Shown: positions 23,839 to 33,019 of the stretch, piece by piece | How positions within the stretch are numbered: position 1 is the first letter of the stretch | Layout of the letters: each line of letters opens with the position of its first letter | Assembly (NCBI GenBank): GCA_964250215.1 | Contig: CAXUEX010000003.1 | Coordinates: 1-49,590, forward strand | DNA length: 49,590 bases | Reading direction: 5' to 3' | Origin: DAIDJM01 sp964250215 | Lineage (GTDB): Bacteria; Pseudomonadota; Alphaproteobacteria; Acetobacterales; Acetobacteraceae | Position numbers and translations under genes: made by a program | The notes under the pieces: generated by a model | Seen by the model: the letters and a program-made list of their open reading frames with translations, nothing else | Told to the model about the DNA's origin: nothing | Database searches by the model: none

Positions 23839-26145
23839 ATGTCTCGCTCCGCTTACTGGTTGCTGCCGCTGATAGCTGCGCCGGCTTGGCCGCAAACGCT
23901 GCCGCAGGTGAGCGAGCAGATCGTTGTGGTGGCGCCGAGCCAGTTGCGGGACGGCGGGCTAGATAGCGGGGATTTGCCGGAGGCGAGCACGGTGCTGGGC
24001 GAGCAGGACATCGCGCGCACCGGCATCCCGAGCCTGACGGGCGCCATAATTTCGGAAATTCCTGGATCGTCGGTATCCGATGTGGATGGCAATCCGTTTC
24101 AGCCAGACATCAATTTTCGTGGCTTCACGGCCTCGCCGGTGGCGGGCACATCGCAGGGCATTGCGGTTTACGTGAATGGCGTCCGGTTCAACGAGGCGTT
24201 CGGGGATACGGTGAACTGGGACTTGATCCCGCCGGCGGCGATCCGCAACGTGGATATCGAGCCGAGCAATCCGCTGTTCGGGCTGAATGCGCTGGGCGGC
24301 GCGCTGGATGTTCGGCTGAAGGACGGTTTCACGTTTCAGGGCGCGCAGTTTACGGGGTATGGCGGGTCGTTCGGCCGCGGTTCGGGCACGCTGGAATATG
24401 GGCGGCAGTTTGGCGATTTCGCGGTTTATGCCAGCGGCGATATCACGCACGATGACGGGTTTCGGCAGACGCAATCCTCCGATTTGTACCGGCTGTTCAC
24501 GGATTTCGGCTGGCGGCGGGACGGGGCGGAGCTGCATGCGGCGGTGACGGCGGCGAGCACGGCGCTGGGCAATCCTGGTGCTGCCCCGGTGCAGGCGTTG
24601 AATTACGATCTGGGCAGCATTTTTTCGGGGCCGAACACGGTCTATAACAAGTATGTTTCGTTGAACCTGAATGGCAATTACGCAGTGAACGACACCACCA
24701 CGTTGCAGGGCGTGGGTTATTTTCAGCATCTGACGCAGCGTATTCCGAACGGCGTGACCGAGGAACTCAGCCCCTGCACCGTGCCGGGTGGATTGCTGTG
24801 CAACGACAGCGACGGTTCGGTGGTGACCACGCGCGGCGGGCTGCCGGTGGGGGATTTTCTGGATGGCGGCATTTATTCCGGTCTGGTGAACGAGGGGCTG
24901 GACACCCAATCCTATGGTTTCTCCGGCGATATCAGCAATCGCGGCGAGATTGCTGGCCGGCCCAATCATTTTTTGGTTGGCGGCAGCTTCGATGGCGCGA
25001 ACAGCGGGTTCGATGCGTTCACGCAGATCGGCGGGATCGGTCCTGTATCGCACTTGTTCATCGGCCCGGGTGTTACGCTGAATGAGCCGGGGGTGGGCAT
25101 CAATCCGGTGCGGGTGGGTGGCACGACGCGCAATTTCGGCTTGTTTCTCGATGATCTTCTGACGCTGGCGCCGGGGCTGGATTTGCATTTGGCTGGGCGG
25201 TTCAATGCGGCGGAGATCGATCTGGCCGACAAGCTCGGCGGCCCGGTGCGCGGGCAGCACAGCTACAACCGGTTCAATCCCAGCGCCGGACTTACCTGGC
25301 ACATCCTGCCCGCGCTCGCGGTGTACGGTAGCTACACCGAAACCAACCGGGCGCCCACGCCCACCGAGCTTTCCTGCGCCAGCGCTGCCACGCCGTGCTC
25401 GCTGCTGAATTTTTTCGTCGGCGATCCGAACCTGAAACAGGTGGTGGCCCGGACTTTCGAGGCGGGCGTGCGCGGCAAGTTGTTGGATTTCCGTGGCGGC
25501 AGGCTGACGTGGAACGCGGATTACTACCACACGAAAACGGCCGACGATCTTTATTATGAATCGACGATCTACAATCCGAACCTGGCTTACTACACGAATG
25601 CGGGCGCGACGCGGCGGCAAGGGGCGGAGGCCAATCTGCGCTACAGCACGGAACGGCTGCGGCTGCAGATGGGCTATGCTTATACGCAGGCTACGTTTCA
25701 GAACTATCTTACGCTGAACAGCCAGAGCAATCCGGCGGCCGATGCGAACGGGGTGATCCATGTGGTGCCGGGCGACCGCATTCCCGGCATTCCGCTGCAT
25801 CGCGGCACGATCGTTGCCGATTATAACGTGACCGACCGCTGGATTCTGGGCGGCTCGGCCGTGTTGCAGAGCAGTTTGTATCGCTTTGGCGACGAGGCGA
25901 ACCAGACCAAGCCGGTGGGCGGCTACGTGCTGCTGGGGTTCAATACCTCCTACCGACTCACGGACAACGTGACGGTGTTCGGGCTGGTGAACAATCTTAC
26001 GGATCGGCGCTACGATACGTATGGCACGTTCGGGCCGGTGGGCGACGTGCCGTGGAATTTCGTGCCGGGCGGGGTTGCCGACAGTCGCACGGCGGTTCCG
26101 GGCATGCCGATAGCCGGTTATGCCGGGGTGAAGGTGCGGTTTTGA
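23839..26145 (+). CDS. TonB-dependent outer-membrane receptor
   Basis: A 768-residue outer-membrane protein with a short signal peptide (cleavage near AWPQ). The N-terminal plug has EQIVVVAPSQL (TonB-box-like region), IVVVAP..ASTVLGEQDIARTG, DINFRGFTASPVAGTSQGIAVYVNGVRFNE in overlapping blocks and NPLFGLNALGGALDVRLKDG. The 22-strand barrel follows and ends in an aromatic residue after GYAGVKVRF, as needed for outer-membrane assembly. A disulfide-capable loop (PCTVPGGLLC) and another (SCASAATPC) are in the extracellular part. The ligand is unknown. The stop overlaps the regulator TTG start, coupling receptor to a two-component system. Confidence 0.9.
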   Translation: MSRSAYWLLPLIAAPAWPQTLPQVSEQIVVVAPSQLRDGGLDSGDLPEASTVLGEQDIARTGIPSLTGAIISEIPGSSVSDVDGNPFQPDINFRGFTASPVAGTSQGIAVYVNGVRFNEAFGDTVNWDLIPPAAIRNVDIEPSNPLFGLNALGGALDVRLKDGFTFQGAQFTGYGGSFGRGSGTLEYGRQFGDFAVYASGDITHDDGFRQTQSSDLYRLFTDFGWRRDGAELHAAVTAASTALGNPGAAPVQALNYDLGSIFSGPNTVYNKYVSLNLNGNYAVNDTTTLQGVGYFQHLTQRIPNGVTEELSPCTVPGGLLCNDSDGSVVTTRGGLPVGDFLDGGIYSGLVNEGLDTQSYGFSGDISNRGEIAGRPNHFLVGGSFDGANSGFDAFTQIGGIGPVSHLFIGPGVTLNEPGVGINPVRVGGTTRNFGLFLDDLLTLAPGLDLHLAGRFNAAEIDLADKLGGPVRGQHSYNRFNPSAGLTWHILPALAVYGSYTETNRAPTPTELSCASAATPCSLLNFFVGDPNLKQVVARTFEAGVRGKLLDFRGGRLTWNADYYHTKTADDLYYESTIYNPNLAYYTNAGATRRQGAEANLRYSTERLRLQMGYAYTQATFQNYLTLNSQSNPAADANGVIHVVPGDRIPGIPLHRGTIVADYNVTDRWILGGSAVLQSSLYRFGDEANQTKPVGGYVLLGFNTSYRLTDNVTVFGLVNNLTDRRYDTYGTFGPVGDVPWNFVPGGVADSRTAVPGMPIAGYAGVKVRF

Positions 26146-26810
26146 GGAGCGGCCCGAAGATTCTTCTTGTCGAAGACAATGCGTCGCTCCGCTCCATGCT
26201 GGCTTCGCATCTGACCGAGCGCGGCATGGCGGTTTGGGCCGTAGGCACGGGGGAGGCGGCGTTGCAGGCCGCGGGGGCGAGCGCGCACGATGCGGTTATT
26301 CTCGATCTCGGGCTGCCGGATATGGACGGGCTCGATCTGTTGCGCGGTCTGCACGGTATGCCGGTTTTGATCCTTACGGCGCGGGACGGTGTGGAAAGCC
26401 GGGTGCGCGGGCTGGATGCGGGGGCGGACGATTATCTGGTGAAACCGTTCGCGCCGGAGGAGTTGGAGGCCCGGTTGCGGGCGCTGCTGCGGCGGCCGGG
26501 GTTGCGCGACGGCGGGGAATATGTGTGGCGGGATCTGCGCTTCGCGGCCGGCTCGCGCAGCCTGCATCGTGGCGACGGTTGCGCGGAACTCACCGCGCGC
26601 GAGGCGGCGGTGTTCGAGCTGCTGATCCGCGCGGCCGAACGGATCGTGGTGCGCGACTTGCTGAACGAGCGGATTTACAGCGATGGCGAGGCGGTGAGCG
26701 GCAATGCGCTGGAGGCTTCCGTCTCCCGGCTGCGGCGCAAGCTTGCCACGCTCGGCGGCTGGCGCATCGCTTCCGTGCGCGGCATCGGCTATCGGCTGGA
26801 ACCGGAATGA
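26142..26810 (+). CDS. OmpR/PmrA-type response regulator
   Basis: A 222-residue regulator. The receiver domain has ILLVEDNASLR, phospho-acceptor D55 in VILDLGLPDMDG, the Thr of LILTARDG and the Lys of LVKPFAP. The winged-helix DNA-binding domain carries LTAREAAVFELL, SGNALEASVSRLRRKL and a terminal VRGIGYRL, closest to the QseB/PmrA/TctD group. TTG 26142 overlaps the TonB receptor stop (TTGA) and is the only start that fits the conserved N-terminus; no ATG or GTG is available in frame close by. Its 3' end overlaps the kinase start. The 11-bp-phased repeats upstream of the operon are candidate binding sites (inference). Confidence 0.9.
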   Translation: MRSGPKILLVEDNASLRSMLASHLTERGMAVWAVGTGEAALQAAGASAHDAVILDLGLPDMDGLDLLRGLHGMPVLILTARDGVESRVRGLDAGADDYLVKPFAPEELEARLRALLRRPGLRDGGEYVWRDLRFAAGSRSLHRGDGCAELTAREAAVFELLIRAAERIVVRDLLNERIYSDGEAVSGNALEASVSRLRRKLATLGGWRIASVRGIGYRLEPE

Positions 26811-27835
26811 AGTTTCCGGCGGTGCTGGAGAGCCTGCGCGGCCGGCTGGTGCTTGCGATGTTCCTGGTTTCGGTCGGCGCGGTTGCGATCGCGGATTGGC
26901 TGGGCGGTTCCGCGCTGGTGCTGCCTGCCGGTGCGCCGGCTTGGCTGCGCGCGTTGAGCACCGAACCCTATCAGGATGCGATCGTGCTTGGCGGCTTCAC
27001 GATCGTTTTGCTGGCGTTGTTGTGGGTGGTGAGCGCGTGGACGCTGCGGCCGCTGATCCGCGCTTCCGAAGAAGCCAGCGAAGCCGGGCCCGGCAATCCC
27101 GGGGCGCGGATTTCCGGCGCTTCGCTGCCCACGGAATTGCGGCCACTGGCGGGCGCGGTGAACGGCGCATTGGATCGCCTTGCCGAGGCGTTGCGGGCGG
27201 AGCAGCGCTTTGTGGCGAATGCCGCGCACGAATTGCGCACACCGTTGGCGGTGCTGGATCTGCGGCTGCGGCGGGCGAGGCAGACGGGGTGCACCGACTG
27301 GGCGGCCATCGAGCAAGATCTGGCGGCGCTGACTCGGCGGGTGAACCAGTTGCTGGATCTGGCCAGGTTGGAGCGCGGTGGCAGCGACATGCACCCGGCC
27401 AATCTGGCGCGCGCCGCGCGCGAGGCCGCCGCCGCGGTGCTGCCGCTGATGGAGGCGGAAGGGCGGCGATTGGTGGTGGAGTTGCCGGATGCGCTGCCGA
27501 TGCGCGGCCGGGCGGCGGATTTGAGCGACATGGTGCGCAACCTGCTGGAAAACGCACTGCGCCATGGTTCCGGAACAATCCGCTTGCATGGCGAAACCGC
27601 AGGCATGGAGGCGGTGCTGGAGATTGCCGATGATGGCCCTGGCGTGGCGCTGGCGCAGCGCGAGGCGGTGTTCGCGCGGTTCCGGACCGGGCAGGGGGAT
27701 GGGGCAGGGCAGAGCGGCGGCGCGGGGCTGGGCTTGGCGATCGTGCGCGAGGTGGCGCGGGCGCATGGCGGCACGGTGGGTTTCGTGGATGGGCCGGGAT
27801 GCTGCGTGCGGGTGCGGCTCCCGGCCCGGCCATGA
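26807..27835 (+). CDS. PmrB/QseC-type sensor histidine kinase
   Basis: A 342-residue inner-membrane kinase. Two membrane helices (about 13-32 and 62-80) flank a short periplasmic loop of only about 30 residues, too small for a classical ligand domain, so sensing may be in the membrane or via the receptor partner. Cytoplasmic HAMP-like and dimerisation helices lead to AAHELRTPLAVLDLRL (His near 141), the N box MVRNLLENALRHG, the G1 box IADDGPGV, an F-box-like FARFRTG and the G2 box GAGLGLAIV. ATG overlaps the regulator stop. The gene converges on the choice-of-anchor-type gene, 4 nt between them. Confidence 0.9.
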   Translation: MKFPAVLESLRGRLVLAMFLVSVGAVAIADWLGGSALVLPAGAPAWLRALSTEPYQDAIVLGGFTIVLLALLWVVSAWTLRPLIRASEEASEAGPGNPGARISGASLPTELRPLAGAVNGALDRLAEALRAEQRFVANAAHELRTPLAVLDLRLRRARQTGCTDWAAIEQDLAALTRRVNQLLDLARLERGGSDMHPANLARAAREAAAAVLPLMEAEGRRLVVELPDALPMRGRAADLSDMVRNLLENALRHGSGTIRLHGETAGMEAVLEIADDGPGVALAQREAVFARFRTGQGDGAGQSGGAGLGLAIVREVARAHGGTVGFVDGPGCCVRVRLPARP

Positions 27836-27839
27836 TGCG

Positions 27840-29117
27840 TTACGGCGTCAGCGGCTCCGCGATTGCGCTGGCGTGGCCGACGATGATCTCGGTGCCCACC
27901 GGGATGGAGAACAGGTTCGGGGTGGTAATGTAGATGTGCAGCGCGTTCACCGTGAGCTGGCCTGGCTGGCCGTGCGCCGGCACTTGCTGTTCGTTGACGA
28001 TCACGTAGCCGAGCAGTGGCAGCAGTTCCGAGGTGTTCGGGCCGACATTGGTGGGCAGCGTGATGCCGTTGACCGTGAGCCCGGCGAAGGTTGTGCCGGC
28101 CGTGGAATAACTGACGTGTTGGCCGATCGCGGTTTCGGTCGCTTCCGAGGTGATGGCGCTGGCGCCGATCAGGCCGAGCAGGCTTACGCCGGCGATGTTT
28201 GCGGTGGTCTGCGCCCTGCCGCTGTGCTGGTTGGTGCGGCCGTTCACGGTGGTGGTGGCGGCACCGAGCGTGAGGCCGCCGACGCTGAGCGCGGCCACGT
28301 GGTTGGTGTGTGTGATGCCGCCGGTGCCGGCGCAGTCGCCGATGCCGGAATAACCGAGATCGCCGAATTGCGGCAGCAGGTTCAGCGCCTGCACCGTGGT
28401 GTTGGCGACATAGGCGTTGCCGGCCACCACGTGGTTCGTAGGCGTGCGGTTGTAGCCGGCGCTGGCGTGGCCGAGCGCGATGGTGGCGCCGACCGGAAAG
28501 CCGAAGCTGTTGGATTGCGTCACCGTGATCAGCACCGCGACGACATCGATGGCCTCGGTGGTGGTGCCGTCGCCGGTTTTTGTCACGCTGAAGATCGTGG
28601 CGTTGCCGATGCCCGGGATGGGGATCACGGTGTTCGGCGGGGTTTTCTCGGGCACGGCATGGCCGGCGATCTTCAGGCGCGAGAAATGCGAGCCGCCGTA
28701 GGAGGTGGAGAATTTCGCGTCGGTCGCGCGGATCCGGGCAACACCCTGGATGGCGCCGGCTTGCACGAGGCCGCCGAGCAGCGAGACGCCCGCGAGCTTG
28801 GAGAGTTCGGTGGCGTCGGCTTCGGTCGCGGTGCGGTCACCGAGCGCGCTCGCGAATGTGGCGCTTACGGACAGCAGGCCGGGGATGGACACGGGGCCGA
28901 TGCGCTGCACAACCTTATGGCCGTTGGTGCCGCCGCAGGGGCAGCCGGCGGTGGCCAGCCGCGTGAGCTGCGCCGAGAATGGCCCGATCGTGAGATCGGC
29001 GGAGGCGGCGGTGCCGGCGCCGCTGAAGTATCCCGGCAGCAGCGGTGCGGCGCGGGCGGGCAGAGCGGTGGCGACGGCGGCCACGGCAAAGGGCAGGGCC
29101 CAGACAGGCTTGTTCAT
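27840..29117 (-). CDS. Exported protein with duplicated choice-of-anchor P-like domain
   Basis: A 425-residue protein with signal peptide (cleavage after LPARA, residue 23). Two related domains follow at about 109-221 and 309-418, each beginning AGVSLLG and ending in IPVG/FPVG-x-IxxGHAS, exactly 200 residues apart. Each has the PNT-IPIPG or PNTSELLPLLG turn seen in choice-of-anchor P family proteins. A Cys-rich spot (CPCGG) lies near residue 59. Function unknown; secretion or surface exposure is likely. The start has an AGGAGAGAG ribosome site. Open frame continues upstream through the 5' region and antisense to ntrY, but those residues are not part of the gene. Confidence 0.68.
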   Translation of the reverse strand: MNKPVWALPFAVAAVATALPARAAPLLPGYFSGAGTAASADLTIGPFSAQLTRLATAGCPCGGTNGHKVVQRIGPVSIPGLLSVSATFASALGDRTATEADATELSKLAGVSLLGGLVQAGAIQGVARIRATDAKFSTSYGGSHFSRLKIAGHAVPEKTPPNTVIPIPGIGNATIFSVTKTGDGTTTEAIDVVAVLITVTQSNSFGFPVGATIALGHASAGYNRTPTNHVVAGNAYVANTTVQALNLLPQFGDLGYSGIGDCAGTGGITHTNHVAALSVGGLTLGAATTTVNGRTNQHSGRAQTTANIAGVSLLGLIGASAITSEATETAIGQHVSYSTAGTTFAGLTVNGITLPTNVGPNTSELLPLLGYVIVNEQQVPAHGQPGQLTVNALHIYITTPNLFSIPVGTEIIVGHASAIAEPLTP

Positions 29118-29348
29118 AATCTCTCTCCTTGGACGAATTCTGTTGCCGGATCGTGGGAGCGCCGGACTATCGAGAACGCAATGGTCATCAAAATGATCCG
29201 AAAACGCGAGTAATATTCTTTTGATTTCTAGCTCAGGGGGAAACTGCATCCGATCCGCCATCATGCCGCGTAAGACACCCTTCATGCACAGTCTGGCCGG
29301 CCGCGGCGGCAGCGCCTTGGACAGACCTCGCGGCCGCCCTAACATCCT
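29118..29348. promoter_or_regulatory. Divergent region between the anchor-type gene and ntrY
   Basis: This 231-bp gap has an unusually AT-rich patch for this genome (29190-29235, including AATATTCTTTTGATTT), which is likely to hold promoters for the exported-protein gene on the minus strand and perhaps ntrY on the plus strand. No single -10/-35 pair stands out. No ORF worth calling is in it. Confidence 0.35.
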
Positions 29349-31583
29349 GTGGCCGTGAACGCCCTTCCGCCTCTGGTCCTGCGCCACACACCCGCGCGGC
29401 GGCTGATCGATATCCTGCTCGGCAAGCTGGCCACGCTGGCGCTCGCCGCTACCGCGGCCATCCTGGGCATCGGCAGCTTCGTGCTGATGTCGCACGGCGC
29501 GCCGCTGACGATCCGGCCGAACCTGGTGACGGCGCTGGTGATCTCGAACGCCGCGGTGCTGCTGCTGCTGGGCGCCTCGCTGGCCGGACGGCTGACGCAG
29601 GTTTGGGTGGAGCGCCGGCGTGGCTCGGCTGGCAGCCGGATGCACATCCGGCTGGTGCTGCTGTTCTCGGTGGTGGCGGTGATCCCCACCATCCTGGTGG
29701 GCGTGTTCGCGACGGCCTGGTTCAGCCTGGGCATTCAGGCGTGGTTCAACGACCGCGTGCGCACGGCGCTGCAGGAGGGGTTGCAGGCCAGCCAGGGCTA
29801 CCTTTCCGAGCACCGCGACGCGATCAAGACCGACGCGCTGGGCATGAAATCCGATCTGGAACGGGCCGGCGTGATGCTTTCGGACAATCCGCAGGCGTTC
29901 GGCCAGGTGCTGGCCACGCAAACCACGCTGCGCGGGCTGGACGAGGCCGTGATCTACGATCCCATCACGGGGCAGGTGGTAGCGACGGCCGGGCTGTTTG
30001 CCGGCAGCGCGCCGCCGGAAGTGAGCCCGGCCGCGCTGCAGGCCGCGAAGGACGGCGAGGTGCCGGTGCTGGGCACGGCTTCGGAGACCGAGGTGCGGGC
30101 GCTGGTGGAGCTCGCCTCGACGCCGCCGCTGATGATGCTCATCGAGCGTCCGGTGGATCCGGCGATCCTGGCGCATATGCGGCGCACCGAGGCGGCGGTG
30201 GCGGAATACGACCGGCTGGATCAGAACCGGTCGGGCTTGCAGGTGACGTTCGCGCTGATCTTCGCGCTGGTGGCCCTGCTGGTGCTGGCCGCCGCGGTGC
30301 TGATCGGGCTGGTGCTGGCCACCCAGTTTGCGCGCCCGATCGGCTGGCTGATTGAAGCCGCGGAGCGGGTGCGGGCGGGCGACCTGGCGGTGCGGGTGCC
30401 GGAGATCGAGAGCGGCGACGAGCTGGCGGGGCTTTCGCGCGCGTTCAATCGGATGACCGGCCAGCTCTCGGCGCAGCGGGCCGAGTTGATGAGCGCCTAT
30501 GGCCAGATCGACGAGCGGCGGCGGTTCACGGAGACGGTGCTTTCCGGCGTGTCGGCGGGGGTGATCGGGCTGGATGGCGAGGGCCGAGTGGAGCTGCCGA
30601 ACCGCGCCGCCGCGGAGCTGCTGGGCCGGGATCTCTGGGCCGCCGTTGGCGCGCCGCTGGTTGGCTTGGTGCCGGAGTTCGAACCGCTGCTGGCCGCGGC
30701 CTCCGCGGCGCCGGAGCGGCCCAGCGCCGGGGAAATCCAGGTGGGTCCGGGCCGCCGCCGCCGCGTGCTGCTGGTGCGGATCGGCGCCGAGATCGCCGCC
30801 GGCCGCATTGCCGGATTTGTCGTGACGTTCGACGACATCACGGAGCTGCAATCGGCGCAGCGCAAGGCGGCCTGGGCGGATGTGGCGCGCCGTATCGCCC
30901 ACGAGATAAAAAATCCGCTCACGCCGATCCAGCTTTCTGCCGAGCGGCTGAAACGCCGGTTCGCGCGCGAAATCACTTCCGATCCGGAAACGTTTACACA
31001 ATGCGCCGATACCATCGTGCGGCATGTGGCCGATATCGGCCGCATGGTGGATGAGTTTTCCGCGTTCGCGCGGATGCCGGTGCCGGTGCTGAAGCGCGAG
31101 GATGTGGGAAGGGTGGCGCGCGAGGCGCTGGTGCTGCAGAAAAGTGCCCGGCCGCAGATCGTATGGTGCACGGAAATTCCGGAGCGTGGGCCGATGGGCG
31201 TGTGCGACCGGCGGCTGCTTGGCCAGGCGCTCACCAATTTGCTGCAGAACGCCGCCGATGCGATCGCGATGCGGCCGGTGCCGGCCGGGGCCGATGGCGA
31301 CGCCGATGCGGCGGGGCACATCGAGGTTTCGGTGAACGAAGCCAATGGGCTCGTGCGAATCGCCGTGACCGACAATGGAATAGGCCTGCCGCGCGATCGT
31401 GGCCGGCTCACGGAACCGTATGTGACGCACAAGCCGAAAGGCACGGGGCTTGGACTTGCCATCGTGAAGAAGATCATGGAGGACCATGGCGGATCGGTCA
31501 CACTGGATGATCGTGGAAGCCACAGTGGGGCGGTGGTGACACTCACCCTGCCGGCGGAAGGCAAGGGTGCCGATGGCGCATGA
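29349..31583 (+). CDS. ntrY: Nitrogen-regulation sensor kinase NtrY
   Basis: A 744-residue membrane kinase. Three N-terminal membrane helices (about 25-50, 58-80, 100-125) and one near 300-322 frame a periplasmic region. HAMP (about 320-375), a PAS-like domain with GVSAGVIGLDGEGRVELPN, the phospho-acceptor RRIAHEIKNPLTPIQLSAERL (His 518), N box LTNLLQNAADAI, G1 VTDNGIGLP and G2 GTGLGLAIVKKIMEDHGG follow. NtrY acts with NtrX in nitrogen, redox and envelope responses of alphaproteobacteria. The start is GTG 29349 or GTG 29355. It overlaps ntrX. It is separated from ntrBC by about 6 kb here, unlike the usual tight cluster. Confidence 0.93.
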   Translation: MAVNALPPLVLRHTPARRLIDILLGKLATLALAATAAILGIGSFVLMSHGAPLTIRPNLVTALVISNAAVLLLLGASLAGRLTQVWVERRRGSAGSRMHIRLVLLFSVVAVIPTILVGVFATAWFSLGIQAWFNDRVRTALQEGLQASQGYLSEHRDAIKTDALGMKSDLERAGVMLSDNPQAFGQVLATQTTLRGLDEAVIYDPITGQVVATAGLFAGSAPPEVSPAALQAAKDGEVPVLGTASETEVRALVELASTPPLMMLIERPVDPAILAHMRRTEAAVAEYDRLDQNRSGLQVTFALIFALVALLVLAAAVLIGLVLATQFARPIGWLIEAAERVRAGDLAVRVPEIESGDELAGLSRAFNRMTGQLSAQRAELMSAYGQIDERRRFTETVLSGVSAGVIGLDGEGRVELPNRAAAELLGRDLWAAVGAPLVGLVPEFEPLLAAASAAPERPSAGEIQVGPGRRRRVLLVRIGAEIAAGRIAGFVVTFDDITELQSAQRKAAWADVARRIAHEIKNPLTPIQLSAERLKRRFAREITSDPETFTQCADTIVRHVADIGRMVDEFSAFARMPVPVLKREDVGRVAREALVLQKSARPQIVWCTEIPERGPMGVCDRRLLGQALTNLLQNAADAIAMRPVPAGADGDADAAGHIEVSVNEANGLVRIAVTDNGIGLPRDRGRLTEPYVTHKPKGTGLGLAIVKKIMEDHGGSVTLDDRGSHSGAVVTLTLPAEGKGADGA

Positions 31584-32970
31584 AATTCTAATTGTGGATG
31601 ACGAGCCGGATATCCGGCTGCTGATCGACGGGCTGCTGAAGGACGAAGGCTTCGACACGCGCCAGGCTGGCGATTCGGATGCGGCGATTGCCGCCTTCCG
31701 GGCGCGCCGGCCCTCGCTGGTTGTGCTGGATGTGTGGCTGCAAGGCTCGCGGCTGGATGGGCTTGGCATCCTGCGCGCGCTGCACCGGGAAGAGCCGCAG
31801 GTGCCGGTGGTGATGATCTCCGGCCACGGCACCATCGAGATGGCGGTGAGCGCCATTCAGCTCGGCGCCTATGATTTTCTGGAAAAGCCGTTCCAGTCCG
31901 ATCGGCTGTTGCTGGTGGTTCGCCGCGCGCTGGAGGCGGCGCGGCTGCGGGCCGAGAACGCCGAATTGCGGCTGCGCGCCGGGCCGGAAAGCGTGCTGAC
32001 CGGATCGAGCCCGGCGCTGCACCAGGTGCGCAACCAGATCGAACGCGTGGCGCCCACCGGCTCGCGCGTGCTGATCACCGGTGCCGCGGGATGCGGCAAG
32101 GAGGTGGCGGCGCGCATGATCCATGCCCGCTCGCGGCGCGCCGAGGGTCCGTTCGTGGTGCTGAATTGCGCGACGCTGAACCCGGCAAGGTTCGAGGAGG
32201 AATTGTTCGGCGTCGAGGCCGGCAACGATCCGGCCGCGGTGCCGCGCCGCGCCGGCGTGCTGGAACGCGCGCATACCGGCACGCTGCTGCTGGATGAGGT
32301 TTCCGACATGCCGCTGGAAACCCAGGGCAAGATTGTGCGCGCGCTGCAGGACCAGACGTTCGAGCGCATCGGTGGCACCAGCCGCGTGAAGGTGGACGTG
32401 CGCGTGCTGGCGACGACGAACAAGGATCTGCAAGCCGAAATCGTTGCCGGCAAGTTTCGCGAGGATCTGTATTACCGGCTCGCCGTGGTGCCGCTGAAGC
32501 TGCCGAGCCTGAAGGAACGGCGCGACGATGTGCCGGAGCTGGCGCGGTATTTTCTGCAGCGCTCGCGCGAAATCTCTGGCATGCCCGGGCGCGAGCTTTC
32601 GGCGGACGCCATGACCGCGATGCAGGCTTACGATTGGCCCGGCAACGTGCGGCAATTGCGCAACCTGATGGATTGGCTGCTGATCATGGCGCCGGGCGGC
32701 CCGGCGGAATCGATCCGTGCCGAGATGCTGCCGCCGGAGATCGGCCAGGGCGCGCCGGCGCTGCTGAATTTCGATCCCACGGCCGACGTGATGGGCCTGC
32801 CGCTGCGCGAGGCGCGGGACATGTTTGAAACGCAATATCTGCAAGCGCAATTGCTGCGCTTCGGCGGCAATATCTCGCGCACCGCGGGTTTTGTGGGCAT
32901 GGAGCGCAGCGCGCTGCACCGCAAGCTGAAGCAGCTCGGCGTGAACTCCGAGGACCGGGTTCCTGGCTGA
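31573..32970 (+). CDS. ntrX: Response regulator NtrX
   Basis: A 465-residue NtrC-family regulator. The receiver has LIVDDEPDIRLL, phospho-acceptor D53 (LVVLDVWLQGSRLDG) and EKPF. In the AAA+ domain Walker A reads TGAAGCGKE instead of GESGTGKE, and the sigma-54 loop GAFTGA is absent, the region reading LFGVEAGNDPAAVPRRAGVLERA in overlapping pieces; Walker B LLLDEVSDMP is kept. The C-terminal Fis-type helix contains GGNISRTAGFVGMERSALHRKL. Loss of GAFTGA is known in several alphaproteobacterial NtrX proteins, which then act without sigma-54. ATG 31573 is preferred over GTG 31567. The gene overlaps ntrY by 11 nt. Confidence 0.92.
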   Translation: MAHEILIVDDEPDIRLLIDGLLKDEGFDTRQAGDSDAAIAAFRARRPSLVVLDVWLQGSRLDGLGILRALHREEPQVPVVMISGHGTIEMAVSAIQLGAYDFLEKPFQSDRLLLVVRRALEAARLRAENAELRLRAGPESVLTGSSPALHQVRNQIERVAPTGSRVLITGAAGCGKEVAARMIHARSRRAEGPFVVLNCATLNPARFEEELFGVEAGNDPAAVPRRAGVLERAHTGTLLLDEVSDMPLETQGKIVRALQDQTFERIGGTSRVKVDVRVLATTNKDLQAEIVAGKFREDLYYRLAVVPLKLPSLKERRDDVPELARYFLQRSREISGMPGRELSADAMTAMQAYDWPGNVRQLRNLMDWLLIMAPGGPAESIRAEMLPPEIGQGAPALLNFDPTADVMGLPLREARDMFETQYLQAQLLRFGGNISRTAGFVGMERSALHRKLKQLGVNSEDRVPG

Positions 32971-33019
32971 CGCCGGGCCGCCTTCGCCTGAGCTGTCGTT
33001 CCTGGCGGGCGGTGGCGCC

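Noticed and set aside
29118..31856. Open frame extending the exported protein gene upstream through ntrY
   Set aside because: It is antisense to a clear NtrY; a ribosome site and signal peptide fix the start at 29117.
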